Source: Microbacterium trichothecenolyticum (GTDB lineage: Bacteria; Actinomycetota; Actinomycetes; Actinomycetales; Microbacteriaceae). Taken from it: DNA of 64,000 nucleotides. The notes under the pieces were generated by a model that worked only from the letters and a program-made list of their open reading frames with translations, did no database searches and was not told where the DNA came from. The stretch spans positions 186,001 to 250,000 of the forward strand of contig NZ_JYJA01000035.1 of the NCBI RefSeq assembly GCF_000956465.1. The letters run 5' to 3'. Positions 1-15,000 of the stretch are shown one piece after another (within the stretch, counting starts at the first letter, position 1; each line of letters begins with the position of its first letter). The position numbers and the translations under genes were made by a program.

Positions 1-3000
1 CAGGGTGAGGCTCGCGACGCGTGGTCGGTGTTCGACGACATCTCACGCCGGATGGGACTCGGCGGCTCGTGCCCCGATAAGGAACTTGAGGCCGAGGCCG
101 AGGCCCGAGGCGCCCGCCCGACACCGCACGAGCTCATCGACAAGCTCTTCGGTGCCGGCGCGCACCCCGACCTGCGTTTCGACGACCTGGTGACGAATCA
201 TCCGAACGGCCTCACGCTGCGTGACACCCTGCCGGAGGGACGCCTGACCGCGGGGCTGCCCACCCCGGACGGACGGGTCCGGCTGTTCTCGTCGCACCTG
301 CAGACGGAGATCGATCGACTCTTCGCGTACGTGGAGCCCGACGACGAATGGCCGATGCGTATGGTCGGCCGTCGCGAGCCCGGGTCGCAAAACACCTGGA
401 TGCATCAGGCCACCCTGATCTACCCCGACTCCTACCGGTTCGCGGCGCACCTGCACCCGACGGACGCGGAGCGGCACGGGGTCGTCGAAGGCGAGACCGT
501 GCTAGTGGTCTCCCCCTCAGGATCGATCAGCGTGCCCATCGCTTTCGACGACGCCATGCGGCCGGGCGTCGTCAGCATCCCAAACGGGTGGGGACACCCC
601 GACGATGGTTCGCACAGGGGCAGCTTCGCCGAGAACCGCAACAGCAACGATCTGGTGAGTCACGAAGACGTCGAACAACTCGCCGGAATGTCGATTCTCA
701 ACGGCGTACCGATCCGGATCGAGCGACTCCTCGTCGATGCGACCCCCCACCGGAACGCAGACCACGACTAATAGCTCTGCTCCGCGCGAGCATGCCGTAT
801 ATTGTTGGCTCACAAACTATGTGCAACGACAAAGCTGCCGTTCAAACAGACAGGATGCTCGTGACCACCACCGCTGACCGCCCCCGCCGATCCACCCTCG
901 CCGTCCCTGCCTCTAATCCGCGGATGATCGAGAAGGCGCGCGGGCTCGACGTGGACGCGCTCTTCCTCGACCTGGAGGACGCTGTCGCCCCGTCGGCGAA
1001 GGCCGAAGGCCGCGCTGCAGTGGTTGCCGCATTGAACGAGGGTGGTTTCGGCGAAAAGATCCGCGTGGTTCGTGTGAACAGCTGGGACACCGACTGGACC
1101 TATCGAGACGTCGTGGACGTTGTGGAGGGCGCGGGCGCGAACCTGGACTGCCTGATGCTGCCCAAGGCCGAGTCGGCCGAACAGGTCGCCGCCCTGAGCC
1201 TGCTCCTCGACCAGGTCGAGCGCAGCACAGGGCTGGAGGTCGGACGCATCGGCATCGAGGTGCAGATCGAGAGCGCGCGCGGCCTGCGCGATATCGACGC
1301 GATCGCATCGGCGAGCCCGCGCGTGCAGACGCTTATCCTGGGACCGGCCGATCTGATGGCTTCCCTGCAGATGAAGTCGCTCGTCGTCGGCCAGCAGCCT
1401 CCCGGGTACGACGTCGGCGATGCGTACCACCACATCCTCATGAGCATCCTGATCACCGCGCGCACGCACGGCAAGCAGGCAATCGACGGGCCCTACCTCG
1501 CCATCAAGGACCTCGACGGCCTGCGCACCGTGAGCGGGCGGTCGGCGGCCCTCGGATTCGACGGCAAGTGGGTGCTGCACCCCAGCCAGGTGGAAATCGT
1601 GAACGACACATTCAGCCCGCGCCAGGACGACTTCGACCACGCGGAGGAGATCATCGAAGCGTACGCGTGGTTCACCTCCGCCAGCGGCGGCGCGCGCGGT
1701 GCGGCGATGCTCGGCGACGAGATGATCGACGAGGCGTCGCGCAAGATGGCGCTCGTGGTCAGCGCGAAAGGCCGCGCCGCCGGTATGGTGCCCACGCGGC
1801 GCTGGGCGCCACCGACCGATTGAACGGGATCAGTCTGCAGAAGCTGCGTTGAGCGTGCGGATACAGCGTTCGGTGAACTGTGTGAGCACCGACGCCGCAT
1901 CGATGCTCGCGGGGTCGAGCTGCCACAGGTATCCGACCCCCCGCAGCTGGGCCACGATCTCGTTTGCGACCAGGTCGGGATCGGTCCCGGCCACAACGGA
2001 ACCGTCCTGCACGCCCTGCTCGATCGTCGAGGCGATACGGTTACGCAGACGGCGGTTGAACACAACGAAGCGCTCGTGCAGCTCGGGAATCGGGCCGAGG
2101 GCTTCGAAGATCAGCGCGTACAGAGTGGTCAGCGAGCGGGGGTTGCGCTCGTATGACTGGGTGATAGCGGTCAACAGCACCCGGAGCGCCGACAGACCGT
2201 CCAGCCCCCGGGATTCGGGCTCGACGCGTTCCAGCGACCACCGGACCACGATCTCGTCGACCAGCGCCTCGAGCAGCTTCCCCTTCGAGCCGAACCGCGC
2301 GGTCGCGAGGCTCCGACTGTAGCCGGCTCGCTCGCCGACCTGGGCGAGGGTCATGCTCTGGTATCCGCCCTCGGCGATCAGCTCGCCAGCAGCTCGCAGC
2401 AAGGCTTTCGTCGACTTGTCGGACCTGACCTGATGTCCGTTCGGTTTCTGCATGGTCTGCACATGCCTGATTATAGTCGAGCGTCCACTTCTCGCCGGGA
2501 AACACGTCCGAGTCAGTCCGCACGCTGCGGCGACGCCCGACCCTTTCCCCGTTTGCCCATGTCCCATGTGATGATCCGATGCGGATGCAGCGCCAGCCAC
2601 GCGTGTCGCCCGTCGGGCTCGAACACCCCGTTCGCCCGATACTTGGCCGCGAACGCCGCCTCGACGGGCTCGAGCGTCGGATCCGCCGCGGTCGTGCGCG
2701 GAACCTCGCCCACCACGCGCAGCTCCCCCTGGATCTCCACGCCCTTCAGCTCGCCGAGGTGCTCACCGGAGTCGACGACCGCGGATGCCCGCGGGTCGCG
2801 CCTAACGTTCTCCCACCGGGCGCTGCGCACGAGCGAGTTCAGCCACAGCACGCCGTCGCGCCAGACGAACCAGAGCGGCATGACATGCGGCGCACCCGTC
2901 GAGCCCAGCGTCGCCACCCGGGCGGTGCGCTGAGCGCTGAGAAAGTCGTCGCGCTCTTCGTCCGTCAGGACGATCCCGAGACTGCGTCGTTGCGGTCGCA

Positions 3001-6000
3001 TCATGCGCGGGGCCTCACGCGAGTTTGGGTCGTTTGATCGTGCGCGTTGTGATGGCGACGGCGACGATCACGACGAGGCCTTCGACGAGGTCCTTGATCC
3101 ATGGCAGATCGGGATACTGCAGTTGCAGCCCTTTCACCGCGATGGCCAGCAGGTAGAGTGCCACGATCGTGCCGAGCACGTTGAAGCGGCCGGGAAGCAC
3201 CTGCGTCGAGCCGAGGAAGGCCGCGGCGAATGCTGGCAGCAGGTACGGAAGACCCGCGCCGAATGAGGCAGCGCCCAACTGCAGAGTGAGCACGACGCCC
3301 GCGAGCGACGCGAGGAAGCCCGTCAAGATGAGCGTCGCCCACTGCAGGCGGACCACCTTGATGCCGGCGAGGCGTGTCGCCTGCGCGTTCGAGCCGATCG
3401 CGTAGAGGTAACGGCCGAACGGTGTGTGCTCGAGCAGGAACCACAGCAGCAGCGTGACGATCAGCAGGTAGAACACGGTGATCGGAATCGACATGAGGCT
3501 GGCCGAACCCAGCGCCGTGAACCCTGGGTTCGTACCCGTGAGCAGGATGGTCTGGCCGTCGGCCACCCAGAACGACAGCGCCGCGAGGATCGACGACATT
3601 CCAAGGGTGGCTATGACGGCGTCCACCCCCAGTTTGGTGATCACCAGCGCATTCACGGCTCCGACGGCACCACCGGCGACCAGCGTGATCAGGATCGCCA
3701 GCACCCATGGCACGTGGAGGTAGGCGATGAGTGCGCCGAGCAGACAAATGGAGAACGACATGTTCGCCGCGAGCGAGAGATCGAACACGCCGGCCGCGAG
3801 CGACACCACGACGGCCAGCGTGATTATCCCTGTGATCGCTGCGCTCGCAGCGATCACGCGCGCGTTGGCGGGTGTGCCGAACGTTGTAGGCATCCAGAGC
3901 GAAAAGATGATGATGAGGATGACCGCGAGATACAAGCCCGAGAATTTGTCAAAGCGCAGTACGCCGAGCCAGGACGTCTTCCGGGAGCGGCCCTCCTCAG
4001 GTGCAGGCGGAGCAGTCATGGGTGCTTTCTCGGCTCCTGACGAAGTAGTCATAGGCGTGTTCTTCCCGTCGATGATGCTCATGCCGTCAGCCCCAAGCTC
4101 ATGTGGACGATCCGACTCGTCCTGATTTCGTCGCCGCGCAGCTCGCCGACCACGCGACCCTGGCGCAGGATCACCACGCGGTCGCACAGTCGCTCAAGCT
4201 CCGGTTCATCTGAGGAGCACACGAGCACCGCAACGCCTTGGGCCGCGACCTCGTCGACGAGGTGGTGAATCTCCGCTTTAGCGGCGATATCGATTCCCTG
4301 TGTGGGCTCGTCGAGCAGCAGTACTCTCGGACTCGTCTGCAACCACTTGCCGATGACCACTTTCTGCTGATTTCCACCGGACAAAGCCTCGATCGACGCC
4401 TCGATCGACGGTGTCTTGACCGACATCTTGCGGACTATCTGGAGGGCCTGGCGACGATCCGCGCGCGGACGAACCCATCCGCCGGGAGCGAGACGCTTCA
4501 TCGAAGCCAGGTTTGCGTTCTCTCGTACGTTCTGACCGATGACAACGCCATCGCGTAACCGATTCGCAGGAACGAGCGCGAGTCCGATCCTCCTCGCGCG
4601 ATCGGGGCGCAGCTTGTCTAGCGCTGCGCCGTCAATTGTCACGTCCCCGGTGCGTGAACGGGACCCGAAGATGAGCGAGCAGAGTTCCTCACGCCCCGAA
4701 CCGGTGATGCCAGCGACTCCGACCACTTCGCCGGCTCTCACGTCCAGGTCGAGCTCGGCGAGCTCCGCTCCGCCGACACCCCGAAGACGCAACAGCGTCT
4801 CTCCGAGAGCGCGATCCCGTCGCTCGACAACGCGATCGACGACGCCGCCCGTCATGAGTTCCACCAGCGAGCGCTGAGTCAGATTGCTGGCCTTTTCGGT
4901 CGCCACCAGTGTCCCATCGACCAGCACGGTGACGCGGTCGGCAAGCTCGAAGACCTCTTCAAGGTGGTGCGAAACATAGAGGATACCGACACCCTGATTT
5001 CGGACGTTCCGAATGATCTCGAAAAGGCGCTCCACCTCCGCGTTGGGCATCGTCGCTGTCGGCTCGTCGAGGACGAGGATTGACATGTCTCCCGCCGCGC
5101 TCTGAAGCGCCCGCGCGATGGCAACCGCCGTACGCTCCACGGGCTGAAGGTTGTCCACGAGGCTATTCACGTTGACCTCGTATCCAATTGCGTCCAGCGC
5201 CGCTTCAGCGCGAGCCGCTTGGTCGCGCCAGCGGATACGGCCGCCGAGCGCGGTGACGTATCCGTGGCCAAGCGCCAGATTGTCGACGACTGACATCGAC
5301 GGCACCAAGCCGAGGTCCTGGTGGACGAATCGCACGCCCGCCGCATGGACAGCGTCAGGGTTGCTGAAGTCGATGGGACTTCCGTCGACAAACGCTTCCC
5401 CTCCGGGATCGGCCTGGTGAAAGCCCGCCAGAACCTTGATAAGCGTTGACTTTCCAGACCCGTTCTGGCCGACGAGCGCATGCACCTCGCCGGGCGAGAT
5501 GTCAAGGGAGACGTCCTTCAGCACTTTCGTCAGGCCGAAGGTTTTTGATATCCGGCGAAGTTCCAATCGAGGCGTCGATGACGCTCCCATATCGCTCATC
5601 CTGATCCCTCCGTCGCGATCGGCACTGCTTTGGTCGAGAACCAACTACTCGGCACTGTGTGTTCCCCCGGAGGAGCGCCCTCTCATGATCGGGGACAAAA
5701 GTTAGGTTGTCAACCCACAATCTTTTCCCAAAGGTCGGCAGGGCCCGCAAGGACCGCTTCGGCGCCGACGCGGCGCGCCCATGATGGCTCGCTCCCCGCC
5801 TCGTCACGCCAGGCCCAGAGTCGGGTAGTGCTGAGTCGCAGGTCGTGCTCGTCGGTAAAACCGATAGCTCCGTGCACCTGATGGGAGAGACGGGCGATCA
5901 GACCGGCCGCATTCCGCACCGCCACACTGGCGGCGGCGACCGGCCAGATGTTTCTCGGATCACGGTCGATATGCAACGCCGCCGACTCGGCCGCGGCGGT

Positions 6001-9000
6001 GCACACGAGTACCTCGCCGGCCGTCTCCGCCAGGTGCTGCTGGACCGCCTGAAAGTTCTTGAGCGTACGACCGAACTGCTCTCGTTCCCCGGCATACTTT
6101 ATCGACAACGTGAGCGCCCGACGCGCGGCCCCGGAGATGGATGCAGCACGCGCGAGTGCACATCGGGCGAGAAAAGCCTCCGGTGTCACTTCGGTTCCCT
6201 CCGGCAAGATGCGGACAGCGTCGACGACGACCACTCCCCGGAGGCGGACGCCGTCCCGCGGCTCACCTGCGAGGTTCGCGCCGGCACTCACATCGAGCAT
6301 CGCGCGATCGACGACAACGACGTGTTCGCCGACCAGGACGACTAGGGCGGCTGCGTGGCGTGCCCAAGGGACGCGAGAAAGCTCGCCATCGATTCGCCAG
6401 CCCTCACCGTCGCGCTCAAGAACGAACCGCTCCCCAGCAACGGCGGCCGCAAGAGGACCTGCGGGGATCGGAGCACCACAAGCGGCCAGCATCCACCCAG
6501 CCAGTAGAGCCGTCTCTGCATACGGCACCGTGGCGGAGTGCTCGCCGAGTACCGCAAGAACGGACGCGGTCATCTGTACGTCGCCGCCTGACCCGCCTGA
6601 GCCCTCGTCCACGGATAGAAGCGTTACGCCCATCTGCTCGAGCGCGCTCCACAGCTCCCCGTTGAAGCGGGCGCCGCCACTCGAGTCGGTTGTCGACGGG
6701 TGGCGCTCGCACGCATCCGCAACCGCCTGGACCAAAGCTTCGGTTTCCTCGTTCATACCGCTCCTCCGAGTGACTTGGCCACAATCCCGCGCAGGATCTC
6801 GTTGGTTCCCCCACGTAGTGTGAACCCGGGGCTGTGCAGAACAGCTTCGGCCAGCATCCGCGACAGCTCGTCCGGCGACTGAGGATCGGGCTCGATATCG
6901 ACAAGCGAGCGAACGGTGTCGATGAGCAGTCCCTCGAATCGGGTGCCGAGATCTTTGACCATGGCGGCCGCTACCGCGGGGTCGTCGCCCGCGTCGATTT
7001 TTCCCGCCACGGCCAGAGAGAGTCGGCGCAGCGCCCACAGCCGCGCCACCAGTCGACCGAGCTGCACCTCATCCAGAGAGGTCTGGGTATCGACCGCCCA
7101 TCGCAACGCAGCGGTCAGCAGCGGGAAGGTGGAGAGGATTCGCTCAGGCCCGCTGCGCTCGATGGCGAGCTCGCTGGTCACCTGCATCCATCCGGCGCCC
7201 GGTTCGCCGAGCACGCGCGAGTCCGGCACGAACGCGTTCTCGAACACCACCTCGTTGAAGTGGTGTTCGCCGTTGAGCAACCGAATGGGACGGATCGCGA
7301 CGTTCGGATGGGGCAGTTCCACGATCACCTGGGTGAGTCCGGCGTGACGGCGTTCGCTGGGCGCCTCGGTGCGGACCAGCGCGATCATCGCGTCCGCGTG
7401 GTGTGCGCCGCTCGTCCACACCTTGCTGCCGTTGAGCAGCCATCCGCCGTCCGTGCGCGTGGCGCGGGTGCGCACCGACGCCAGGTCTGAGCCTGTGTCG
7501 GGCTCGCTCATGCCGATCGCGAAGAAGCACTCGCCGCGTGCGATACGTGGGAGGAACGCCTCCTTCTGTTCCTGCGTGCCGAAACGCAGGATGGTCGGGG
7601 CCGACTGCCGATCGGCGATCCAGTGGGCGGCGACGGGCGCCCCTGCGGCGAGTAGTTCCTCGACCACGACGAACCGCGCCATGGGGCTCGCCGACGAACC
7701 GCCAAACTCGGTGGGCAGAGCCATCCCCAGCCAGCCGCGGTCGGCCAGACGTCGGCTGAACTCCGGGTCCCACCCGGCGAGCCATTGATCGCTGTGCGCT
7801 CGAAACGCCCCGCTCTCGAGCTCGCTCGCCAAGAACGCGCGCACCTCGCGGCGCAGCTTTACGAGCTCCTCCGACAGCGATACGGGCTGCAGACTCAGGA
7901 AGTCCATCGATCCGCCTTTCCGTACTTCAACTCAGGGCCCACCGGCCGGTGTAGGCCGGGGGGTCGGACTTGCCCAGGAACGCCCGGAAGGCGGCGGGAA
8001 CGTCTTCGGTCGCGAAGTTGACAGCCTGTGCGGCTGTCTCGTTGGCGATGGCATCGCGCAGCGCGTTGACGGCACCTTCGTTCAAGAGCCGTTTGGTCTG
8101 CGTTAGGGCAATGGGCGGCAATGCCGCCAGCCGGGCTGCCGTCTCATCGACGAATGCGTCGAGCTCGTCCTGCGGCTTGACCCACGTGACGAGACCGAGG
8201 CGGTACGCCTCGTCGACATCGATGACCTCGGCCAGCAATGCGAGACGCTTGGCCTGCTGCAACCCGACGATATGGGGAAGCAGCCACGACCCGCCGAAGT
8301 CGATCGAGAGCCCCCGTAGGGCGAAAATCTGCGAGAACCGGGCGCGAGACGAGGCGATCACCAGATCGCATGCGAGCGCCACGTTAGCCCCCGCGCCCGC
8401 CGCGACGCCGTCGACGCGGGCGATGACCGGCATCGGCAGCTCGAAGAGGGCCATCGCCACATCGCCGATCCGCGAGAGGCGGCGGATCGGATGCTCCACC
8501 TGTGTGCTCTTGGCGACGTCCGCCCCGGCGCAGAACGCGTCTCCGCTGCCCGAAATCACCAGCACACGGACGTCGGAACGCATGCGCAGCTCGGTCAGGA
8601 GCTGCGTGAGCGTACGCCACATCGACTCGTCGACCGCGTTCTTGCGCTCGGGACGATTCAGGGTGATGCGGGCGATGCCGTCGACAACCGAGAAGAGGAT
8701 CGCGTCATCAGGTGCCATCTGGTTCTCCATCAGCGTCCCTCGAAACTCGGCTGCCGCCGCTCGCGTAGAGCGTCCCGCGCCTCGCGTGCGTCATGCGTGG
8801 CGTATACCACGCCCATGTGCGATGAGATCAGATCGAGCGAGGTCCGCAGGTCGGCGTCCGCCGACTGATACGCGGCCCGCTTGATCATCTGCACGTTGAT
8901 CGGAGGCTGGCGCACCAGCTTTGCCAGGAACGCATCGCGAGAGTCCCCGAAGTCGTCGTCCTCGTAGACGTGGCTGACGAGACCGATCCGCAGGGCTTCC

Positions 9001-12000
9001 TCCGCGTCGACGAAGTCGCCCGTCCACAGCAGCTCGAGCGCGCGCTGCATCCCGACGATCCGCGGCAGGTAATAGCAGCCGCCGTCACCAGGGACGAGGC
9101 CGAGCTTGATGTAACCCTCCGAGACGCGCGCAGAGCGCGTCATCAGGCGGATGTCGCACATGAGGGCCATATCGAGCCCGGCTCCGACCGCCACGCCGTT
9201 GATCGCGGCGATGAGCGGCTTGTCCAGGTCGTCGGCCGCGCGTGCGACCTCGTGGACGCCGTGCGTCAGCATCCGCTTGATGGCGAGCGGCTCCTCGCCG
9301 ACCGCCTCGAGCACCGAGAGATCGACTCCCGCGCAGAACGCGTCGCCCGCACCCGTCAGCACGACCGCGCGCACCGTCGGATCCGTGCGCGCGGAGCGCA
9401 GCGCGGCCGCCCACTGATCGATCATCGCGAACGTGAAGGCGTTCTTGGCGTGCGGACGGTTCAGCACGATCGTGCCGACTCCGTCGGACACGGTGTACTC
9501 GAGATCGGCCACGAGGCTACCGAGGGGCCATGCGCAGCGCGCCGTCGAGACGGATGGTCTCGCCGTTGAGGTAGGCGTTCTCGAGGATGTGCACCGCGAG
9601 CTGCGCATATTCGTCGGGCTGACCGAGGCGCGGCGGGTTCGGAACGCTGGCGGCGAGCCCTTCGCGCACGTCGTCGCGCAGGCGAGCCAGCAGCGGCGTG
9701 TCGATGATCCCAGGGGCGATCGTCGCCACCCGGATGCCGCGGCTGGCCAGGTCCCGTGCGGCGGTCAGGGTCATTCCCACCACGGCGGCCTTTGACGCAG
9801 TGTAGGGGATCTGTCCGATCTGTCCCTCATAGGCCGCGACCGACGCGGTGAGCACGATCGCGCCGCGCTCGCCCTCGATGACGTCGTGCTTCGCGATGCG
9901 CGCGGCGCCCAGGCGCAGCGCGTTGAAGGTGCCGACCACGTTCAGCTTGATGACGAACTCGAAGTCCTCCTGCAAGCCCGGGTTGCCCTCCTTGTCGAGG
10001 AGTCGGAGACGGCGTCCGGCGCCGGCGCAGTGCACCACACCGCGTAGCTCGCCCAGCTCCTCGGCGGCGTCGAGAGCCGAGCCGAACGACTGCTCGTCGG
10101 TGACGTCGCCGGGCGTGAACACGGCGCCCTCGCCGAGCGAGGCGGCGATCGCCTCTCCGTCGGAGGTGGGCAGGTCGACGAGCGCAACCTTCGCGCCCAG
10201 CCCGTGCAGGCGATTGGCGGTGGCGAGGCCGAGGCCCGATGCGCCGCCGGTGATGGCAATGAGCGATCCCTGTACCTTCATGGTTTCTCCTAGATCAATT
10301 CGAGAATCGTCGCGTTCGCGAGGCCGCCGGCTTCGCACATGGTCTGCAGGCCGTAGCGGATGCCGTTATCGCGCATGTGGTTGACCAGTCGCGTCATGAG
10401 AATCGCGCCCGATCCGCCCAGGGGGTGGCCCACCGCGATGGCCCCGCCCAGCGGGTTCATCAGGTCGGGGTTCGCCCCGGTCTCGCGCAACCACGCCAGA
10501 GGAACCGGCGCGAAGGCCTCGTTGACCTCGAAGGCGCCGATGTCCTCGATCGAGAGCCCGGCCTTCTTGAGCACGAGCTGCGTGGCGCGGATCGGTGCCG
10601 TGAGCATGATGACGGGGTCATCGCCCGCGACAGCGGAGCTGTAGATGCGCGCGATGGGTGTTAGGCCCTGCTCGCGCGCGAGGTCGGAGGTGGTGATCAG
10701 CAGCGCGCCGGCGCCGTCAGAGATCTGCGAGGCGTTGCCCGCACTGATCACGCCGTCGTCCTTGAACGGCGTCGCCAACGTGGCGAGCTTCTCGAGGCTG
10801 CCGCCTCGACGCAGACCCTCGTCGGCGGTGACGCCGTTCGTGGGAATGATCTGCGACGCGAAGGCACCCGCATCCAGCGCCGCAGCCGTCAGCGCGTGCG
10901 AACGCAGGGCGTACTCATCGAGCTGCGTACGCGAGAAGCCCCAACGCTCGGCGATCATCTCCGCGCCGATGCCTTGGCTGAAGCCGTCGACGCCGTAGCG
11001 CTCGAGCACCTCGGTCGGCACCGGCTGGCCGCCCTTGGCGGAACTGCCCATGGGCACGCGGCTCATCGACTCGACACCACCGGCGACCGCGAAGTCGTAG
11101 TGCCCGGCTATTACACCGGCGGCGGCGAAGCTCACCGCCTGCTGGCTGGATCCGCACGCCCGGTTGACGGACGTACCGGGAACGGACTCGGGCCATTCCG
11201 CGGCGAGCACCGCGTTGCGGGCGATGTTGCCCGACTGGTCGGCAACCTGGCTCACGCACCCCCAGATCACGTCGTCGACCCGGGCGGCGTCTAGTCCGGT
11301 TCGCTCGACGAGTGCGCGCAGCACCACGGCCGACAAGTTGGCGGGGTGCACCTCCGACAGGCCTCCCGCGCGCTTGCCGATCGGCGTCCTCACGGCGTCT
11401 ACGATGACCGCGTCTCTCATGCTCTTCTCCTCTTGCTTCGCAACGAGCGGCTGCGGCCGTCGTCGCCTCGGATCTGCGTCGGGCGGGGACTTTCCCGCAC
11501 CGTCCTACTGTTTGGCGGTCTCGCCACCGTCGATGACGTAGATGGCACCGGTTACGAACTTCGCGAGCGGCGACGACAGGTAGCACACCAGTGGCCCGAT
11601 CTCGTCGGGCTCGGCCATGCGGCGGGCCGGGATCTTGCGCACCCGCTTGGCCAGGATGTCGGCGTTGCCGGTGACGTACGCCTGAGCCTCGGTCGAGAAG
11701 GCGCCCGGGGCGATCGCGTTGACCTGGATGTCGTGGCGCGCCCATTCGGCGGCGAGCGCCTTGGTGAGCTGGATGGCAGCACCCTTCGACGCGGAGTACG
11801 CCGCGAGGGTCGCCTTGCCGAGGATGCCGGACGTCGACACGATGTTCACGATGCGCCCGCCCTCGCCCTGAGCGATGAACGTTCGACCGGCCGCCTGCGA
11901 GAGGACGGCGATGGAGGCGACGTTGACCTCCATCGTCTCATCGAGAACAGCCATGTCCATCTCGAGGAAGTTCGCGGCCGGAGCGATGCCGGCGTTGTTG

Positions 12001-15000
12001 ATGACCACGTCGAGGCGTCCGAGACGCTCGACGGCGATCTCAGCGAGTGCCGCGACCTGCGCCCGATCACGCATGTCGCATACCTGCGGATGGATCGATC
12101 CGGCGTAGCTTCCGCGGGCGAGCACCTGCAGGCTCGCTTCGCTGCGCCCCACCGCGAGGACGTTCGCGCCCTCGTCGGCCAGCGCGCGCGCGGCCGACCA
12201 GCCGAGCCCCCGGCTCGCACCGGTGACGATGACGCCCCGTCCCTCGAGTTTCAGATCCATGACACCCCTCTCGCCGCGCGCGCGGTCTTCGCGCCCGCGT
12301 TCGTGTTCACGCGCCCGTCCACACCGGCGGACGCTTCTCGGTGAAGGCCCGTGCACCCTCTTTGGCGTCGGACGACGACCGCACCGGGTCGCACAGGTCT
12401 GACTGGAGTTGGAACGCCTCGTCGGCCGGCCAGGCCGGGCTCTCCTGCAGGATCCGCTTGGTGACGGCCAGTGCGAGGGGTCCGTTCGCCGCGATCGAGC
12501 GGGCGAGTTCGTTCGCGACCGCGAGGGCCTCGCCCTCCGGTGCCATGCGGTTCACGAGCCCGTACTCGCGCGCGGTCGCCGCGGTCATGGGCTCGCCGGT
12601 GAGGGCGATCTCCATCGCGACGTGGTACGGGATGCGACCGGGAAGCCGGAGCAGTCCGCCGCCGGCTGCGACGAGCCCGCGCTTGACTTCCGGCAGAGCG
12701 AAGAAGGTCTTCTCGGTCGCGACGACGAGGTCGCACGCCAGGACGATCTCGAACCCGCCTGCCACGGCGGGGCCCTCGATCGCCGCGATCAGGGGCTTGC
12801 GCGGCGGCTTCTCGACAAGCCCCGCGAAACCGCGGCCGGGGGTGAGCGGGCGCTCTCCGCGGAGGAAGGCCTTGAGGTCCATGCCGGCCGAGAACGTGGG
12901 GCCGTTGGCGGAGAGGATTCCGACGCGCAGGTCGTTGCGCTCGTCGAGTTCGGTGACCGCCGCGTCGATCGCGGTCGCGAGCTCGAGGTTCACGGCGTTG
13001 CGTGCCTGCGGACGATTGAGCGTCATGATGCGGACGCCGTCTTCGTCGTGGATGAGCAGCGGCTGCTCCGTCGTCTCGTCTGTCATGGGTCAGCCCTTCG
13101 AGGTGGTGTCGATGCGGAGCAGGCGGGCGAGGTTCTCGCCGAGGATGCCGCGCTCTTCGTCGGCGGTGAGGCCGAGCGCCTTGATGGCGGTGATCTCGGC
13201 GGCGGGGTCTGTCATCGGCCAGTCCGAGCCGTACACGACGCGGTCGGTGCCGTGGCGGCGGACGATGCCGACGATGCGTTCGCGAGAGAGTTCGCCCATC
13301 GACGGGGGCCACGACGTCTCGAGGTGGATGTCGGCGCCCACGGCCCACTTCTCGGCTTCGTCGAGAACGTGGTAGCCGCCGAAGTGGGCGGCGATGAACC
13401 GCAGCCCGGGGATGTCGGCGACCAGGGCGCGGAGGTGTGCGGGTGCACCTCGACGGTTCTGCTCTTCGTCGCCGCCCGAGCCCACGTGAGAGATCACCGG
13501 CACGTCGTTCTCGGCGAGGGCGACGAGGATGTCGCGCGTCTGCGACTCGGCGAAATCGATGCTTTGGAACAAAGTATGCAGCTTCACCCCGACGATGCCG
13601 TTGTCGCGCAGTGCGCGGAGATTCTCGTCGATGCTCAGCTCGGGGTGCACCGTGCCGAACGGAATGAACCGGGTGCGGTCGACCTTGCCGACGAACTCGT
13701 TGGTGCGCCACACTGTCCGGCCCACGTTCGCCACCGCCAGGGTCAGCGCCATGTCGATGCCGGCCTCGTCGAGGGTCTTGCGGAGTCCGTCAAGGGTGCC
13801 GTCGTGGACCGAGTTCAATCCGACTGGACGGGCGCCGAGCACTTTGGCTGCGATCTCGTCGGGCCACACGTGGCAGTGCGCGTCGATGATCATGCGCGGT
13901 GCTCCTTGATCAGCTGCTTCGACAGGGAATCGAGCAGCACCTCGGTGGCGCCTTCGTACACACGCATCGGTCGCGCGGCGCGATAGAGCCGTTCGATGCG
14001 CGATCCGCGGATCAGGCCGAACCGGCCCATGACCTGCACGCTGCGATCGACCACGTGTGCGGCCATCTCGGTCGCGGCGACTTTCGCCATTGACGACAGA
14101 TGCAGGCTCTCGCGCGGCGCGGCGGCGGCCGCCTCCGCCGCCTGGTATGTGAACGCGCGGGCCACCTCGATCTCTGTCCACGACAGGGCGAGCAGTTGCG
14201 GGATCGGCCCAAGCCGGGCGAGGGGTGCGCCAAACTGTGTGCGCGTCGTCGTGTGCTCGAGAGCGTCGTCCAGAGCCGCCTGCGCCGTACCGATCGCGGC
14301 GCCCGCGACCGACACGCGGAAGGTGGCCAGCGTCGCAAGGACCAGCGAGAATCCCTTACCCGGCGCGCCGAGTCGATGCGAAGCCGGCACCCGCACCTGG
14401 TCAAAGTGCACGTCGCCGAGCACGTGCGGCGCGATCACCTGGTGGGGGCGGCTGGTGTGGACGCCCTCGGTGTCGGCGGGAACGAGCACGAGAGAGTAGC
14501 CGACGGTTCCGTCGACCACCTCCTTGCCCAGGGTGCAGTAATAGTCGGCGTCGCCGGCGTTCGTGATGAAGCTTTTCCAGCCGTCGACGATGAGGTGGTC
14601 GCCGTCCGCGGTGATGGTGGTCGTGAGCGCCTTCAGGTCCGAGCCCACGTCGGGTTCGGTGAGCGCGAGAGCGGAGATGACATCGAGCGCCGCCACGCGC
14701 GGGAGCCAGCTCTGCTTGATCTCGTCGCTGCCCCCGACCGAGATCGCGAAGCTGCCGATGCCCTGCATGGCGAAGAGCGAGTCGAGGTGGCTGGAGACCA
14801 TCGCGAACTGCTCGCGCACGATCGTGACCGCCAGCGAGTCGGGCTGATCATATAGCCCGCCGAATTCACCGGCGACCTGAACGGCGGTCAGACCGCTGGC
14901 GCGCAGCAGGCGGCGGATGTCGGGGTCGACGGAGTCGCTTTCGTCCGCGCGGTCGGCGAAGGGCGCGCACGCGTCGGCCACCACGCGGGCGCTCTCACGC